From contig CANNZV010000849.1 in NCBI GenBank assembly GCA_947561585.1, forward strand, positions 146,976-210,975: a stretch of 64,000 nucleotides of DNA. Reading direction: 5' to 3'. Under the pieces are notes generated by a model. That model did not search any database. It was not told the DNA's origin and saw only the letters and a program-made list of their open reading frames with translations. The DNA comes from Caprella mutica (taxonomy: Eukaryota > Arthropoda > Malacostraca > Amphipoda > Caprellidae). Below, piece after piece: positions 30,851 to 42,109 of the stretch. The position numbers and the translations under genes are program-made. Position 1 is the first letter of the stretch, and each line of letters starts with the position of its first letter.

Positions 30851-31414
30851 TATTATAGACTACAACGGCGGCCTTGACATACAATTTAAGCTTTTAGTTT
30901 TATATAGAGTATTTACAATTTTGAATTTATATGACGTTAGATAGCTACAGCCAAAAAACTTTATATTTGTTTATTCAAACTGTTGTAATTTGATACTATA
31001 AGTACATGTTTTTCTTTCTTATATTGTATTTTTCCTCTTTTTGTGGATATTTTAGGAAAAAATGACTGAAATTAAATATTACAAATTCTATTTTCGACGC
31101 GGGGATATTCTTTCTTCATGGGATGTTTTCCGGGGGATTTGTTCCAGAGGGATTTCTTACTCGGGGGGGGGGGGGGGGGAAATGCTGGAAATGTTATAGT
31201 TGGCATGTGATATTCATCATATAAAAATAATCTTTATTAATTCAAATTTCAATTAAAGGACGATATTTTTACTAGATAATTTCGGTACGGTATAGTTCAA
31301 ACATCATATAAGTTAAAACTGTATAACTTCAAAAATATAGAAGTTCGAGGCCAAATGTACCTGTGACACCCGGACAATTTATTTCATACATGGAAAAAGG
31401 GACATTTGTGCACT

Positions 31415-31505
31415 GCACAATGCACATTGTACAGACATACATGTGCACTGTGTACAGATACACATGTGCATGTTGCATAGACATACATGTACTTTGTGCA
31501 ATATA
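31415..31505. repeat. TGTGCACATTGCACAGA-type minisatellite, short copy
   Basis: Three to four units of GTGCAC..TGT.CAGA.ACATACA. The same unit is expanded independently at 35,875-36,050, 38,395-38,510 and 45,240-45,465. Confidence 0.75.
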
Positions 31506-32098
31506 CATAGCTATAATTTTTTTTGGCAGGTAATATTAAATTGGTGATGAGCTTTCAATTCAAATAATTTAAGTGATGTCTTCTGAATTTTCCTAAATTG
31601 ATGTTTTTCGTCGTTATTTAAAATATTGAGGATGCGGTTGGAAAGGAATTCATATTCTAACATTATTAACACTCTTACTAATGGAAGAAAAAATAGTTAG
31701 CAACGTTTCGGGAATGTACTTTTCCCATCTTCAGGCTATTTAAAATTTCTCTGGAAATAAAAAATATACAGAAAAGCAAAAAAATAAACATTAAGTGGCG
31801 AGAACATACAAAAAAAAAAGGATAAAGCAATATATGATTAGAAAGAACTGTGGGACTGGAGTTATAATTATTTAAACTATAATAAAATAATGGTGGTATA
31901 ATGATAAGATGCGAATGGAAATTATAGAGGTTATCATTATGTTAAAGCTAAATAATGGAGGAAAATATTTTATTTATTTAATTTCTATATTAATTTGAAA
32001 ATTGAAAAATGAATTATAATTAGTTCACGAAAAAAAAGAAATGAATAACATATGATACACAGGATTATATAAAGCATCATATGTAACTGTTCGGACTA
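31506..32098. other. AT-rich spacer with a hammerhead-like motif
   Basis: Minus strand 31,734-31,702 reads CTGAAGA, a GGGAA..TTCCC hairpin, then GAAACG. This matches the C-U-G-A-N-G-A / G-A-A-A core order of hammerhead ribozymes found in Penelope-like and related retroelements, with one extra T before stem II. The rest is featureless. Confidence 0.35.
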
Positions 32099-33276
32099 CA
32101 GGGTGGCGCAAAAAAAAGGAAACCCATTTTCAAATTAGTTTATTTTACAAACTATCAAAGCTAGAAATTTTCTAAAAACAAAACTTTATTCGTTTACTTT
32201 TTTTGCATCTATCTTGATAGTCTGTTAAGAGTTACAACAAGAATTAAACATTCTACAGCGAATTAAAAAAGTTAAATAAAAAGGGCTTGCGCGAGCATGA
32301 AATACACAAAAAATATTCATAATAGGAATAATTTATTTCCATATGGTAGTAGTCCTAGAATTTTTCATTCAATTAACGTTATTGTTATTGACTCTTTCAT
32401 TCATGGAAATACATCTTCATCACCAATCACGATATCTTCTACAAAATGTGCATCTTTTTGCAGAAACCAATTTGCAAAATTTAGACGGTGCGGTAAATCA
32501 GTTCTAAGAGTTCGAGCCTTACATGCTTCTTGAAAGTATAATATCTCAAATCGTGCTTACCAATTTAGTGAAATGTCTCTTAAATGATATATAATCCTTA
32601 CTTTCTGATTTGTATTTTTGTATTCTCAATATGTTGTTCATGAAAAAGATTATTGTTTTCATGTGTTCATTCTTTTCTCATGCGACATAATCACTTTTTG
32701 TTCAAATTTAAGGTGGTTTCTTCAGTTTTGAACCTATTAACATTTGGCAATATGATTTTACATTTGGTTGAAATATTTCCGGAAAGCAATGATCAAAATG
32801 AGGTTGAACCTGCGTAAAACTTACAGTGTTTAAAAAATATTTAACGACAAAAAATTTTTGTTCTCTTGAAATCTGCATTTTGAGGGTATCGAATAGGAAA
32901 TAAAAATTAATGGCGAGATGATTTTATAAAGATATAAATTTTACCTTCAAAAAACAACTTTCAAATGGTAATTAATTGTTTTATTTTCTCTTATTTGTTA
33001 CATATAATAGAAGAATTTAATGTTTTTACATCCATAAAATGAATTATAGCTCTTATGATTTTTTTTCATATATTTCGTGCTCGCTCAAGCCCTATTTATT
33101 TAACTTTTTTTAATTCGCTGTAGAATGCTTAATTCTTGTCGTAACTTTTAACAGATTTTCACGATAGATGCAGAAAGCGTAAACGAATAAAACTGTCTTT
33201 TTAGAAAATTATTAGCTTTGATAGTTTGTAAAATAAACTAGTTTGAAAATGGGTTTCCTTTTTTTGCGCCACCCTA
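32099..33276. mobile_element. Tc1/mariner-superfamily element with ~190-bp inverted repeats
   Basis: The left CAGGGTGGCGCAAAAAAAAG... region (32,099-32,310) is mirrored through GGGCTTGCGCGAGCATGAAATA / ATTTCGTGCTCGCTCAAGCCC to ...TTTTTTTGCGCCACCCTA (about 33,075-33,276). TA precedes the left end (32,097-32,098) and lies at the right end (33,275-33,276), where the last few bases are altered. The interior holds a transposase relic. Confidence 0.8.
32409..32531 (-). pseudogene. DDE transposase fragment of the 32.1-33.3 kb element
   Basis: Minus-strand translation gives about 41 residues, including RTDLPHRLNFANWFLQKDAH followed by FVEDIVIGDEDVF. This is the region before and including the first catalytic Asp (here in IGDED) of Tc1/mariner-type transposases that normally read R.L.FC.W......DF...I.F.DE..F. 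The flanks are frameshifted and no second or third catalytic residue is visible. Confidence 0.65.
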
Positions 33277-33298
33277 GCTCTGTATAGGGGTTTAGTTG

Positions 33299-33767
33299 GG
33301 TGACAGGACAATAACCCCCGTGCAAAAAAAAAACGTGCAAAATACCCCTCGAATAACCCCCCCCCCCCGTGCAATAAACCCCCCGGACAAAGAAAAAAAC
33401 AAGGAAAAAACACCCGGTGCAAAAAAACCCCGGTCGATTTTAATAGCCTAATTCAATTTTATTAATTATTATTAATCTTTTATTAATAAAATTACTGTAT
33501 GTTATAAATATAAAGAGATATAGCTAGGTTAGGTTAGCGGTCCGGTTGAGGGGTTTGGAGGGTGGGGCTTGTAATGGCTTGTAATAATAATTATTGGTTC
33601 GCATTGAATAATGTTTAATATATTAATAAAAATGAATTATGCTATTTATGTAGACCGGGGGTTTTTGTCCGGGGGGTTTATTGCATGTTTTTTTTTGTCC
33701 GGGGGTATTTTGCAGGTTTTTTTTGCCGCGGTGGTTTTTTTGCACTCGGGTTATTGTCCTGGAGTCG
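33299..33767. mobile_element. non-autonomous element with inverted GTGCAAAAAACCCCCGGAC arrays
   Basis: The left end GGTGACAGGACAATAACCCC plus CGTGCAAA repeats (33,299-33,435) is mirrored at 33,650-33,767. Perfect 8-bp direct repeats TTTAGTTG flank it (33,291-33,298 and 33,768-33,775). The interior (about 215 bp) is AT-rich. The mixed CCCC / GTGCA / GGACAA units differ from those of other elements, but the terminal GGTGAC is shared. Confidence 0.85.
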
Positions 33768-33775
33768 TTTAGTTG

Positions 33776-34826
33776 AGCGGAAACTGAGTACCATGATATA
33801 ATAACTACAGGTATGCTCGCGCGCATGTTCCTCAACCCACCCTATACACCCTTCGAAGAGTGTGACGTCACGTGGATCCTGAAATGTGTGTAATGCATTA
33901 TTTCAATAGTACAAACAGAGTAATTATTTGAATGTAATATGTATTTATGGTTAAAAATATTGTTAAATTCTTCGATAATAGAAAGAAGAAATAATATTTT
34001 ATGCGATAACATTAAAATAATATAAAACTATAATACTTTTGTGTAAAGAATAGTGTACTAGTCACTTAGGTACCTAGTGAGAGTTGCATTTTATGAAAAG
34101 TGTTAACAATAGTGTAAATTAGTTATATATAAGATTTTGTAAACAGGTATCTAATACAGAATACTATCTTTGCCATGGATAAAATGGCTTCTATTCTTAC
34201 CTAAGTAGAGAATGGAAATTTGAAATCCTATATTCATGGATGAATATGCTATGCAAAACAAGGCCTTGTAAGTACATCATTACTATAGTACTATGCGAAA
34301 CTAAAGTACAGTTTGACAGCTGAAATTATTCTGATGGTGCAACGCATAATTATACAATCATTTCCTACTTAATAAAAAGATGTATGACTATTCTCTCCTT
34401 TGGTAAAGTAATATTCGTGAATCAATGAACAGTACCTATAATATATATTAGGTCTGATACTCATGACAAGCTTTCTCTTTAAAGTAAAGATATTATTTAA
34501 TTACTGTTTGTCTTAATGACCTAGAATTTACATTGTTGAAAATGCAATTAAAAAAAAGTATATTTTTCAGAAAGATTTAAAAGAATACCACAATACAAAA
34601 TTTATTTTTATTTACAAGTATATATTAGTATCAGAATTATATTAAAAATACTTATTAAATATTAAATCACATTTGAACCTTATCACTGAGATAAAAAAAA
34701 ATATATAAGATATGTATGCAATAATATAAGACTTATTTAATTCACATTTGAACTAATCACTTAGATTGAAAGATTTATATAGAATTTATATATAAATAAG
34801 ACTATTATTTATTCATTATAGTTTGG
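33776..34826. other. AT-rich intergenic sequence, nothing recognised
   Basis: No coding region, array or inverted repeat seen. Confidence 0.5.
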
Positions 34827-35270
34827 TAGGGGTTTAACGTCTGTTTCGGAACCAAAGGCCATATGGCTGACGTTAAAAGGAAATTAAGTATAGGGGACTG
34901 GGAGAAGCAGTAAGAAAGAAAAGGGGCTCCATGAACAAAGTCACTTACCACCGTCGGTGACAATGCTCATGGATTCAGTAAAGCTACTCTGTGAATGCCG
35001 TCACTAACCAAGGAATGTGACGAAAAGGGACACAAACACCGGTGGCTGCACTCACCGATGGAAGAGGAAAATGAAGAGGTGTTAGTAAATGAAGCCTACG
35101 AGTCTACCTAACACAAAATCTAAGACCTCGTAGTAGTTGAAGAGCATACATGTAACCTAACCCTAGCGCTATTCTCTAAAACTGCAAGTAGCGTTAAATA
35201 AATGATAAACATTGTAAAAATGAAAAAAGACAATACATGATCAAATTACAACAGTTCGGGGCCGAAGGTT
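34827..35270 (+). repeat. ~430-bp dispersed repeat (family T), best copy
   Basis: Co-linear with 62,590-62,995 over its whole length and with 10,477-10,870. Landmarks are GGCTCCATGAACAAAGTCAC, GGAAGAGGAAAATGAAGAGG, CCTACCTAACACAAAA, GACCTCGTAGT, CTAGCGCTAT and ATTACAACAGTTCGG. No long ORF; identity unknown. Confidence 0.8.
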
Positions 35271-35275
35271 GGGAA

Positions 35276-35456
35276 CAGTTCTATGTTCCCAAACACTACA
35301 TCTATGTTCCCAAACACTACATCTATGTTCCCAAACACTACATCTATGTTCCCAAACACTACATCTATGTTCCCAAACTACATCTATGTTCCCAAACACT
35401 ACATCTATGTTTCCAACCACTACATCTATGTTCCCAAACTACATCTATGTTACTAA
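35276..35456 (+). repeat. 21-bp tandem array: ACTACATCTATGTTCCCAAAC
   Basis: About eight units, the last ones degenerate (some lack CACT). Because 21 is a multiple of three, two ORFs read through it as YVPKHYI or LCSQTLH repeats; they are artefacts. It lies immediately 3' of a family T copy. Confidence 0.92.
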
Positions 35457-35874
35457 AAACTTCTCAAATTTGGAACTTTAGGGAACCTATGTAATTCAAT
35501 AGCATTATGAACAAAAACTTCAGAACATCCAAACACTGCACAAACTAACGGCATTATTAAGTAATTAATTAAATAAATTTGTGTGAGGTCACTGAAGGAT
35601 TGACACTTCTCACCGACGCACTTGTACACCACGTGGCTACCACTATCATCTTTTATTGTTTTATTTTGGATGAGCAGGTTGGATAGGTCTGTTTTTATAG
35701 TAAATCGATATTTCAAGTTTGGAGTTTGTTTTTGGAGTTAGGTGTTCCTGTAAGATTTTTTCATATTGCTTTCTTCTTGTTTATATTGACTGGACATTTT
35801 GTTGCGGTAATATAGCTTGATGTTGTCTTGCTGAGTATTTTCTTTGCAAATGCAGCTTTTTCTTTTTTTTAGCA

Positions 35875-36210
35875 ATGCATTGCACAGATGTATATATAAG
35901 TACACTGTGCACATATACACATTGTAAAGATATATGTGCAAGTGCACTGTGTTCATACATATACGCACATTGCAAAGCTATACATGTACACTGTGGCTGT
36001 GCACACTTTACATACATATATCTACACTGTACACATTCACATTGCACAGGTGTCTTAGTCAGTCTTTCTAATTATAATTGACACTGAAATTAATCGTTCT
36101 TACGTAATTAATATAATGGGAAAATTCGGAAAAAAAATTTATACCTAATATCCATATATTACATATTTGTATTTTTGTACTTTGTATCAATAAAAATTAT
36201 TATTTTACAT
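35875..36210 (+). repeat. family R repeat, 3' half with internal GTGCAC minisatellite
   Basis: An array of about seven ACATATACACATTGTAAAGA-like units (35,875-36,050) is followed by TTAGTCAGTCTTTCTAATTATAATTG and a tail ending TTTGTACTTTGTATCAATAAAAATTATT. The tail recurs at 38,510-38,660, 45,465-45,620 and 54,030-54,095. AATAAA in the tail suggests an old transcript end. Confidence 0.7.
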
Positions 36211-36860
36211 CCGTATGAACAAGGCTCAGGCGAGGGTTTAACAAGTGTTCCCTTTTCGAAATAACTAGAGGTCTGTTTAACTCTCTCCCAACTGGAGTAC
36301 CAATATTAACATGGCTAAAGGCAAATGGAAAATATATGGAGTTAACATAGCGAACAATCGGTTCTGCGAAACACCTGTACAGGTTAAATATATCCGCACT
36401 ATTCAATGTACGTACAATGATATATACATGTATATTAATATTTAGGTATATCAGGGGATATAATAATGAAAATAATGGAATAGTATCACTGCAGAGGATA
36501 TTTCCTATATTAAGATTCACTGTTATACCGGTACCATTTTCAAACTATGAATGTAATTTTTTTAATCGTCGTTTCAAAATATTAAGTAGGAATAATAAAT
36601 ATCTATTTGAAATCTATAATCGTTCCTTATTGTCTAGTAGGCTTCGATGGTTTATTAACTATTTCACAATTACGCATGTAACTTTGTTATCATTCATTAG
36701 TATTTAGAAATTCATCTTTTATCAATTATTTATTCCTTCTTGTTTTTAATGGAATTATATTGTCTTTTTAAACAAGAAAAAAATACCGAATTATATTAAT
36801 AAATAAACCTACCAGAATCTAAATGAAGTATTTTTAGTTCATTTGTTTGTCTTTAGTGTT
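36205..36860 (+). repeat. family S dispersed repeat, copy 1
   Basis: From ATCCGTATGAACAAGGCTCA through GTTTAACAAGTGTTCCCTTT, GGAAAATATATGGAGTTAAC and GTTAAATATATCCGCACTAT to ACCAGAATCTAAATGA and TTTTTAGTTCATTTG. Co-linear with 54,105-54,675 and with the split copy at 40,365-40,590 plus 41,320-41,585. It directly follows the family R tail here and at 54.1 kb, so R and S are probably parts of one larger element. Confidence 0.8.
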
Positions 36861-37783
36861 ACAATTACTATAATACAGTTCCCGTTAATAAATATAATAG
36901 GTTTTGGATTATAAATTATTGCGTACAATATTTATATGCCTATATTTGACAAAATTATTTTGTTTGCTCTCAAAAGTCAAAACTAAGATTTTACAAATTA
37001 TTGATACAGATTAATTAATTATGCTTTATGAATGGTGTCAATAGTTTTGCAATTTTTGATTAATTATACTTTAAGGTTTATTTCAGTAGTGGTACACTTA
37101 TTAATGAATTACGCCCTATGTACTATATCATTAATTTCACATTTTGGAATACGTTATATTTTATCATAGTTATTCTTTCCCTAATTTTCCATTTTTCGAT
37201 ATATTAAATTTTATTTTATTTATTAAATAATAAGTTTTTCAATTTATTACTATTATTATTTATGAATTATATCGTTCTTTTTTGTAAGAGTTAATACCCG
37301 TTTTCGTAAACTTGAGTTAGTTAAATTAACAGTTATAAAGATTAACTGTTAATTTCCACGGGACATAGTATGTATACTGTTCGCAACAACAATTATCATT
37401 TTAAACAACAATCATCACCTAATAATCGGCAATCCCGCCGACAGTGTCCATCAAATATCTACTGTTGATTTCATACTAAATTGGCACATGTTAATTAGTT
37501 ATACTTTTTGTATTATAGGCCTATCGTTAGTGTTAATAACAGGCTCTGTTTACACCATCCTAAACCCTCTTAAAACTATAAGATATACGATTAAACTATA
37601 GATGTATATCAACCTCTATATATTTATTTATTTTCATTATATTTTCCTCTATATGTTATTTTCGTTTCAAATATCCTGATGTTCAGTTTAAAAAAAACTA
37701 ATAATCAATTGGTTGTATATTGGATTATTGGTCATAAGTCCTATAGTGTGAGGTTGATAATATATTAACTTTGGTCCTAATTA
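36861..37783. other. AT-rich sequence related to the 47-bp array region
   Basis: No gene. Between 37,010 and 37,290 loose copies of TTAATTAATTATACTTTATG... occur; these resemble the unit tandemly amplified at 44,285-44,650 and place the two loci in the same larger repeat. Confidence 0.45.
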
Positions 37784-37789
37784 AGTGTC

Positions 37790-38098
37790 CTCTTGTGCAT
37801 TAATGCCCTCTTGTTCCTAAATGCCCTCTTGTTCCTAAATGCCATCTAATTCCTAATTGCACTCTTGTGCATAAATGCCCTCTTGTTCCTAAATGCCCTC
37901 TTATTCCTAAATGCCCTCTTGTTCATAAATGCCCTCTTGTCCATAAATGTCCTTTTGTCCATAAATGTCCTCTTGATCCTAAATGTCCTCTTGTCCATAA
38001 TTGTCCTTGTGTTCTTAAATGACCTATTGCAAATAAATGCCCTCTTGGTTCTAAATGCCCTCTTGTCCATAAATGTCTTCTTGTGGTACAAGGGAACA
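37790..38098. repeat. ~17-bp tandem array: TCCTAAATGCCCTCTTGT
   Basis: About 18 units, with CCATAAATGTCCTCTTG variants toward the right. It sits just upstream of a family R copy. ORFs on both strands are repeat artefacts. Confidence 0.93.
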
Positions 38099-38149
38099 CT
38101 TAGGATTCAATAAAAATACGATTTAACTTAAGTTAATACTCATTCTCAA

Positions 38150-38690
38150 TATCCCCTTATACAGTTGGGTTACACAGCTTCAACTTCAATGATATTAATT
38201 GAATTACCGATACTCTCTTTAAAAACACAGTTCAAATTAGTAGCAGTCCTGCCCCACAACTTTAACCACATGCAGTACCAGATGCACGAATTGAGGGCCT
38301 TGAAGGCTTAGAAGCGGCTTGTTTCGATTGCAAGTATTCCGTTAATTTGATCAGCTTCTTAGGATCAGTAATGTTCACAGACTCAGAGTGCTCTGACACA
38401 TATGTACACATTGCACAAATATACTTGTGCACTGGCACATTGCACAGATATACATGTGTACATTGCACAGATATACATGTGCACTGTGCAGTGTGCATAT
38501 TGTACAGATAGTTTAGTCAGTGTTTTTTATTTTAATTGTCATTGATAATAATTTTTCAGAAATAATTTTTAATAGAATATTCGAAAAAAAAGATAAAACT
38601 GTACATACCTAAAGTTCATATTTGCATTTCTGTACTTTGTATCAATAAAGATTATCCTTTCATATCAGTACATAGTGTACTTCCCCGTTA
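38150..38690 (+). repeat. family R repeat, full copy
   Basis: Co-linear with 45,000-45,660: CTTATACAGTTGGGTTA, then ACCGATACTCTCTTTAAAAA, CCCCACAACTTTAACCA, GGCTTAGAAGCGGCTTGTTT, the GTGCAC minisatellite (38,395-38,510), TTAGTCAGTGTTTTT and the ATCAATAAAG tail. The array is about five units here versus nine or more at 45.3 kb. Confidence 0.85.
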
Positions 38691-38797
38691 AGAATAACGG
38701 ATTTTAAGTGATATTTATATTGGTGTAACTGAACAATCAATTTAATTAATGGTCCGTATTTTTATATTTAGTTATTTAATGATTAATAAATATTATA

Positions 38798-39229
38798 CAG
38801 GGTGATCTACCAAAAAAAGTTTGCCAACTTTGAATTAATATAATAAATACCGTATTCATTAGTAGATAAAATATATTGTAAAAGTGAAATTAAAAATCAG
38901 ATTTTTTTATATTTATCCACTCTTATAGCCTTATACAGTTAGATCGAATTAAATTAAATCTCCAACACAGATGGAAGAAACACAGACATTAATAGAATAT
39001 AGCGTATACAGAACCGAGTTAATCTCCGTATATTTTAAGTTATATTAATTTAAAGTGAAGGGGTTATCTTTGGCGTTGCACACAAACAATTTTTAGCAAT
39101 GACGGTGGTAGAATCTGTACATGTAAAAAAACTGATTATTAATTTTACTTTAACTCTATTTTTATCTACGTATAAATACAAAATTAAGAATAATTCAAAG
39201 TTGGTTTAAATTTTTTGTGGGTTACCCTG
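38798..39229. mobile_element. mariner-like MITE (432 bp)
   Basis: Ends CAGGGTGATCTACCAAAAAA and TTTTTTGTGGGTTACCCTG are inverted repeats that extend about 150 bp inward (CCAACTTTGAATTA / AATTCAAAGTTGG). TA flanks both sides (38,796-38,797 and 39,230-39,231). No coding capacity. Confidence 0.8.
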
Positions 39230-39404
39230 TATAATATACATTATTCCTTAATTGCTGTGTCGAAAAAACCTTTGAATTAATTTCTTTTTAACATTTACTG
39301 CACATTTTTAAAATTGAAGAAACACATGTAGTCATAAAAATTATAATATCAACTTTCCTAATAATAACCGTAGTGTGTTTATTTATTTATTTACATACTT
39401 ATAG

Positions 39405-40305
39405 TTTACTTTCCCGTCGAAATAACGGGACATCGATACCAATTTATTACCCGTTATTAGGTTAATTTTAATGAATTCAATTACAAATTAAATTCTCTGC
39501 ATTGTCTAATTTATTTTATACATAAAAAAATTGAATAAAAACAGGGGAATACAAAGTCAACATATTCCCGTGCGTATCATATAGTTACATTCTTCATGTT
39601 TAATACTCGTCGTGTAAAAACTGACACCAAATAAATAGATAAATACACTACGGGTATTATATTGGGACTAGTGTACTTTCCCGTTAAAAATAACGGGTCG
39701 TCATCATGCAATACCAATTTATCACCCGTTATTGTGTTATTTTAAATGAATTCGTTTAAATTTAGATTTTCAGCATAGTCTAATTATTTTATAGATAAAA
39801 TACATATAAAAATTGAAGAAAAACAAAGAAATCTAAATACCAAATCAATATATTTCCGTGCGTATCATAGTTACATTCTTCATGTTTAATACCCGTCGAG
39901 TAAAAGCGGACACCAAATAAATAAACACACAAGGGTAATTATTAGTATAGATAGAAAATAGATTTCTCTATTTATTTTGTGTCTGTTTTACATGACGGGT
40001 CTTAAACATCAACTATGATACGCACGAGAATATATTGACTTGATATTTAAATTTCCGTTTCTGATCAATTAAAATAAATGATAATATAAATTAGACTAGG
40101 CAGAAAATTAAATTTTAATTGAATTCAATAAAAGTAACCTAATAACGGGTAATAAAATTGTTTTGATGATGAACTGTTATTTTAACGCTGACAGAAGTCA
40201 TATTTTAACGAGAAAGTACACTATAGTATCAATCATAGAGTTATGATAAACTACTATCAATATATTTCCGTGCATATCATAGTTACATTCTTCATTTTCT
40301 CCTAT
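39405..40305. repeat. family U: two direct and one inverted ~270-bp copies
   Basis: Direct copies at 39,405-39,660 and 39,670-39,930 run from GTACTTTCCCGTTAAAAATA, CACCCGTTATT and TTCCGTGCGTATCATAGTTA to ACACCAAATAAATAAACAC. An inverted copy spans 39,960-40,220, and a short fragment (TATTTCCGTGCATATCATAG) lies at 40,255-40,300. The middle and inverted copies could form a ~260-bp hairpin. Confidence 0.75.
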
Positions 40306-40364
40306 TAATTACTAAAATTGGGACAAAAAATATATATACATATATTCACATACCTAGGTCTTTA

Positions 40365-40590
40365 TTATATTGAGAGATGAACATGACTCAGGCGAGGGTT
40401 TAACAAGTGTTCCCTTTTCGAAATGACTAGAGGTCTGTTTAACTCTCTCTCAACTGGAGTACCAATATTACCATGGCTAAAGGGAAATGGAAAATATATG
40501 GAGTTAACATAGCGAACAATCAGTTCTGCGAAACACCTGTACAGGTTAAATATATCCGCACTATTCAATGTACATACTATGAGATATACA
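40365..40590 (+). repeat. family S dispersed repeat, copy 2, first part
   Basis: Nearly identical to 36,215-36,425 (GAACATGACTCAGGCGAGGG to GTTAAATATATCCGCACTAT). The copy resumes at 41,320, so about 730 bp is inserted between. Confidence 0.8.
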
Positions 40591-41319
40591 TACATAAACT
40601 AGTTTACTTCCCTATTAAAATTAATGGGATACCAATGGAAAAAGAAAATATATATAAAAAAGACAAATATCTAAAAAAGTATATGCAGTACGAGTCATAA
40701 AAAGAGGGTAAGAAATAAAAATAGCCATAACTTATCAAGAAACACCGTAGTTTCATGTGGTTTTCTTTGACTAGAGCAGAATTTTGTCAGCTGTAAGCCT
40801 GTAAACACATTGTTTGTTTGCTTTCCTATATTCCCAATACTTTTTCTACAGGGTGGTCATAACTAGAGGGTGGTGAAATCGCTCTTGTGCGAGATATGGA
40901 ATTGATAAAAGATATCAAAATAGGGTTATTTACCCAATATTTTTTTAGTAACTATAAAGTAAAAATTGCACATTATGAAGATCTAACCCTGTGTATTAGT
41001 AAAAAAACTTGAAAGACTCAAACCCCAAAAAATAAAAAAAATTCCCCGAAAATATTTTTTTGAAAAACCTGGAAAAAAAATCTAAGAAAACTCAAATAAA
41101 AAAGATGGGAATTACTTGAATCACTTTGAAAAAATAAGATTAATTGTTAAATTTGTATTGAATCAACATTCAAATTCTATAGACAACCAGTTATTTTTAA
41201 CAGGATATTACACTTGTAATATATTAAATGCTAATAATGCGTTACAATTTTCTCACAACCAACTGAGAGACAAAGACACAGTGTGTATTAGTTCATAAGA
41301 TGATATTAATTTTAAGCTA
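40591..41319. other. insertion within family S copy 2, unassigned
   Basis: AT-rich. CAGGGTGGTCATAACTAGAG at about 40,849, after a TA, resembles one end of a mariner-like MITE, but no matching right end was found. A 60-codon ORF at 41,116-41,298 has no recognisable motif. Confidence 0.4.
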
Positions 41320-41585
41320 TATTAGAGATTTAATAATTAAAATAATTGAATAGTTTTAGTGCCTAAGGATATTTGTTGAATGTTATACCAGTACCATTTT
41401 CAAACTGTGAATTTTGTTTTTAGATTCGTCGTTCTAAAAGATTTAAAAGATGAAGTAAGAACAATAAATGTGTATCAAGGATTAGAAAAGATTTCACAAT
41501 TACGCATGTAACTTTGTTATCATTAATTTGTATAATAAATAGACTTACCAGAACATAAAAAAAGAATTTTTAGTTCATTTGTTGG
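41320..41585 (+). repeat. family S dispersed repeat, copy 2, second part
   Basis: Matches 36,460-36,860: ATACCAGTACCATTTTCAAA, ATTCGTCGTTCTAAAA, TTACGCATGTAACTTTGTTA and TTTTTAGTTCATTTGTTGGT. Confidence 0.65.
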
Positions 41586-41705
41586 TCTTCTATAACTTAC
41601 TCGGATATATTTTAAAATAATATCGTTTGTATTTTTATTTATTAATTAATAATTATACTCTATGTATCGTAGAAATGTCACCAAGATGATATTTATAAGT
41701 GATAA

Positions 41706-41854
41706 TCTATATACTATGATAAAAGAAGCCCTGTCAGTCAGTCAATCCGTCACAAACTGGGCAAAAGAGACTAAGAAATATTCGTTAATTAAACCAAGAC
41801 CAAAACCTATTTGTTGATTTCTCATTTCCGTGTAATTTCCACGGGTCCCGCTAG
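41706..41854 (+). mobile_element. short non-autonomous Helitron-like element (149 bp)
   Basis: It begins TCTATATACTATGATAAAAG after a host A (41,705). It ends with a small hairpin (CCGTG / CACGG, 41,828-41,844) followed by GTCCCGCTAG and a host T (41,855). A TC start, a 3' hairpin a few bases before CTAG, and insertion between A and T without duplication are the defining Helitron features. No coding capacity. Confidence 0.65.
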
Positions 41855-42109
41855 TGATAATATATTCATGTCAGTTTCATTATTAAGATTAAATTCAATG
41901 AAATGAATTATTCAAGTAGTTACAGTTCCTTTCATCCATTAAAATTTGATATCAATATTTCATTACATCCATACTACCTCTTCTCTAAACTAAGTTATAT
42001 TTTATCTCCACAGTTTACCTTCTTTTCCCCCATATTTACCTCCCCCACCCACACTTCCTCCACTTTCACTATCTTAGTCTACACTTCCCTAATCTACACA
42101 ACCTTCAAA

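Larger units (their letters stand above)
27360..31371. mobile_element. outer element with GGTGTCACAGGTACATTTG inverted repeats and C-rich subterminal arrays, carrying nested elements
   Basis: Left GGGTGTCACAGGTACATTTG (27,360-27,379) is mirrored at 31,352-31,371. Further in, GGTATCCGG plus AAATCCCCCCGGATAAAATC (27,474-27,515) is mirrored loosely by GGGGGATTT, GAGGGATTTCTT and a G17 run (31,130-31,179). Two other elements (27,582-29,898 and 29,901-30,850) are inserted inside. The true boundary could be either inverted-repeat layer; no target duplication was found. Confidence 0.5.

Noticed and set aside
31163..31179. G17 tract as a quadruplex regulatory element
   Set aside because: Single homopolymer at the end of a transposon array; more simply slippage, and homopolymer length is unreliable in assemblies.
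35738..36081. Cys/Met/His-rich ORFs over the GTGCAC array, which look like small metal-binding or toxin-like peptides
   Set aside because: Encoded by a minisatellite found in several copies and in both strands; no signal peptide or conserved frame.
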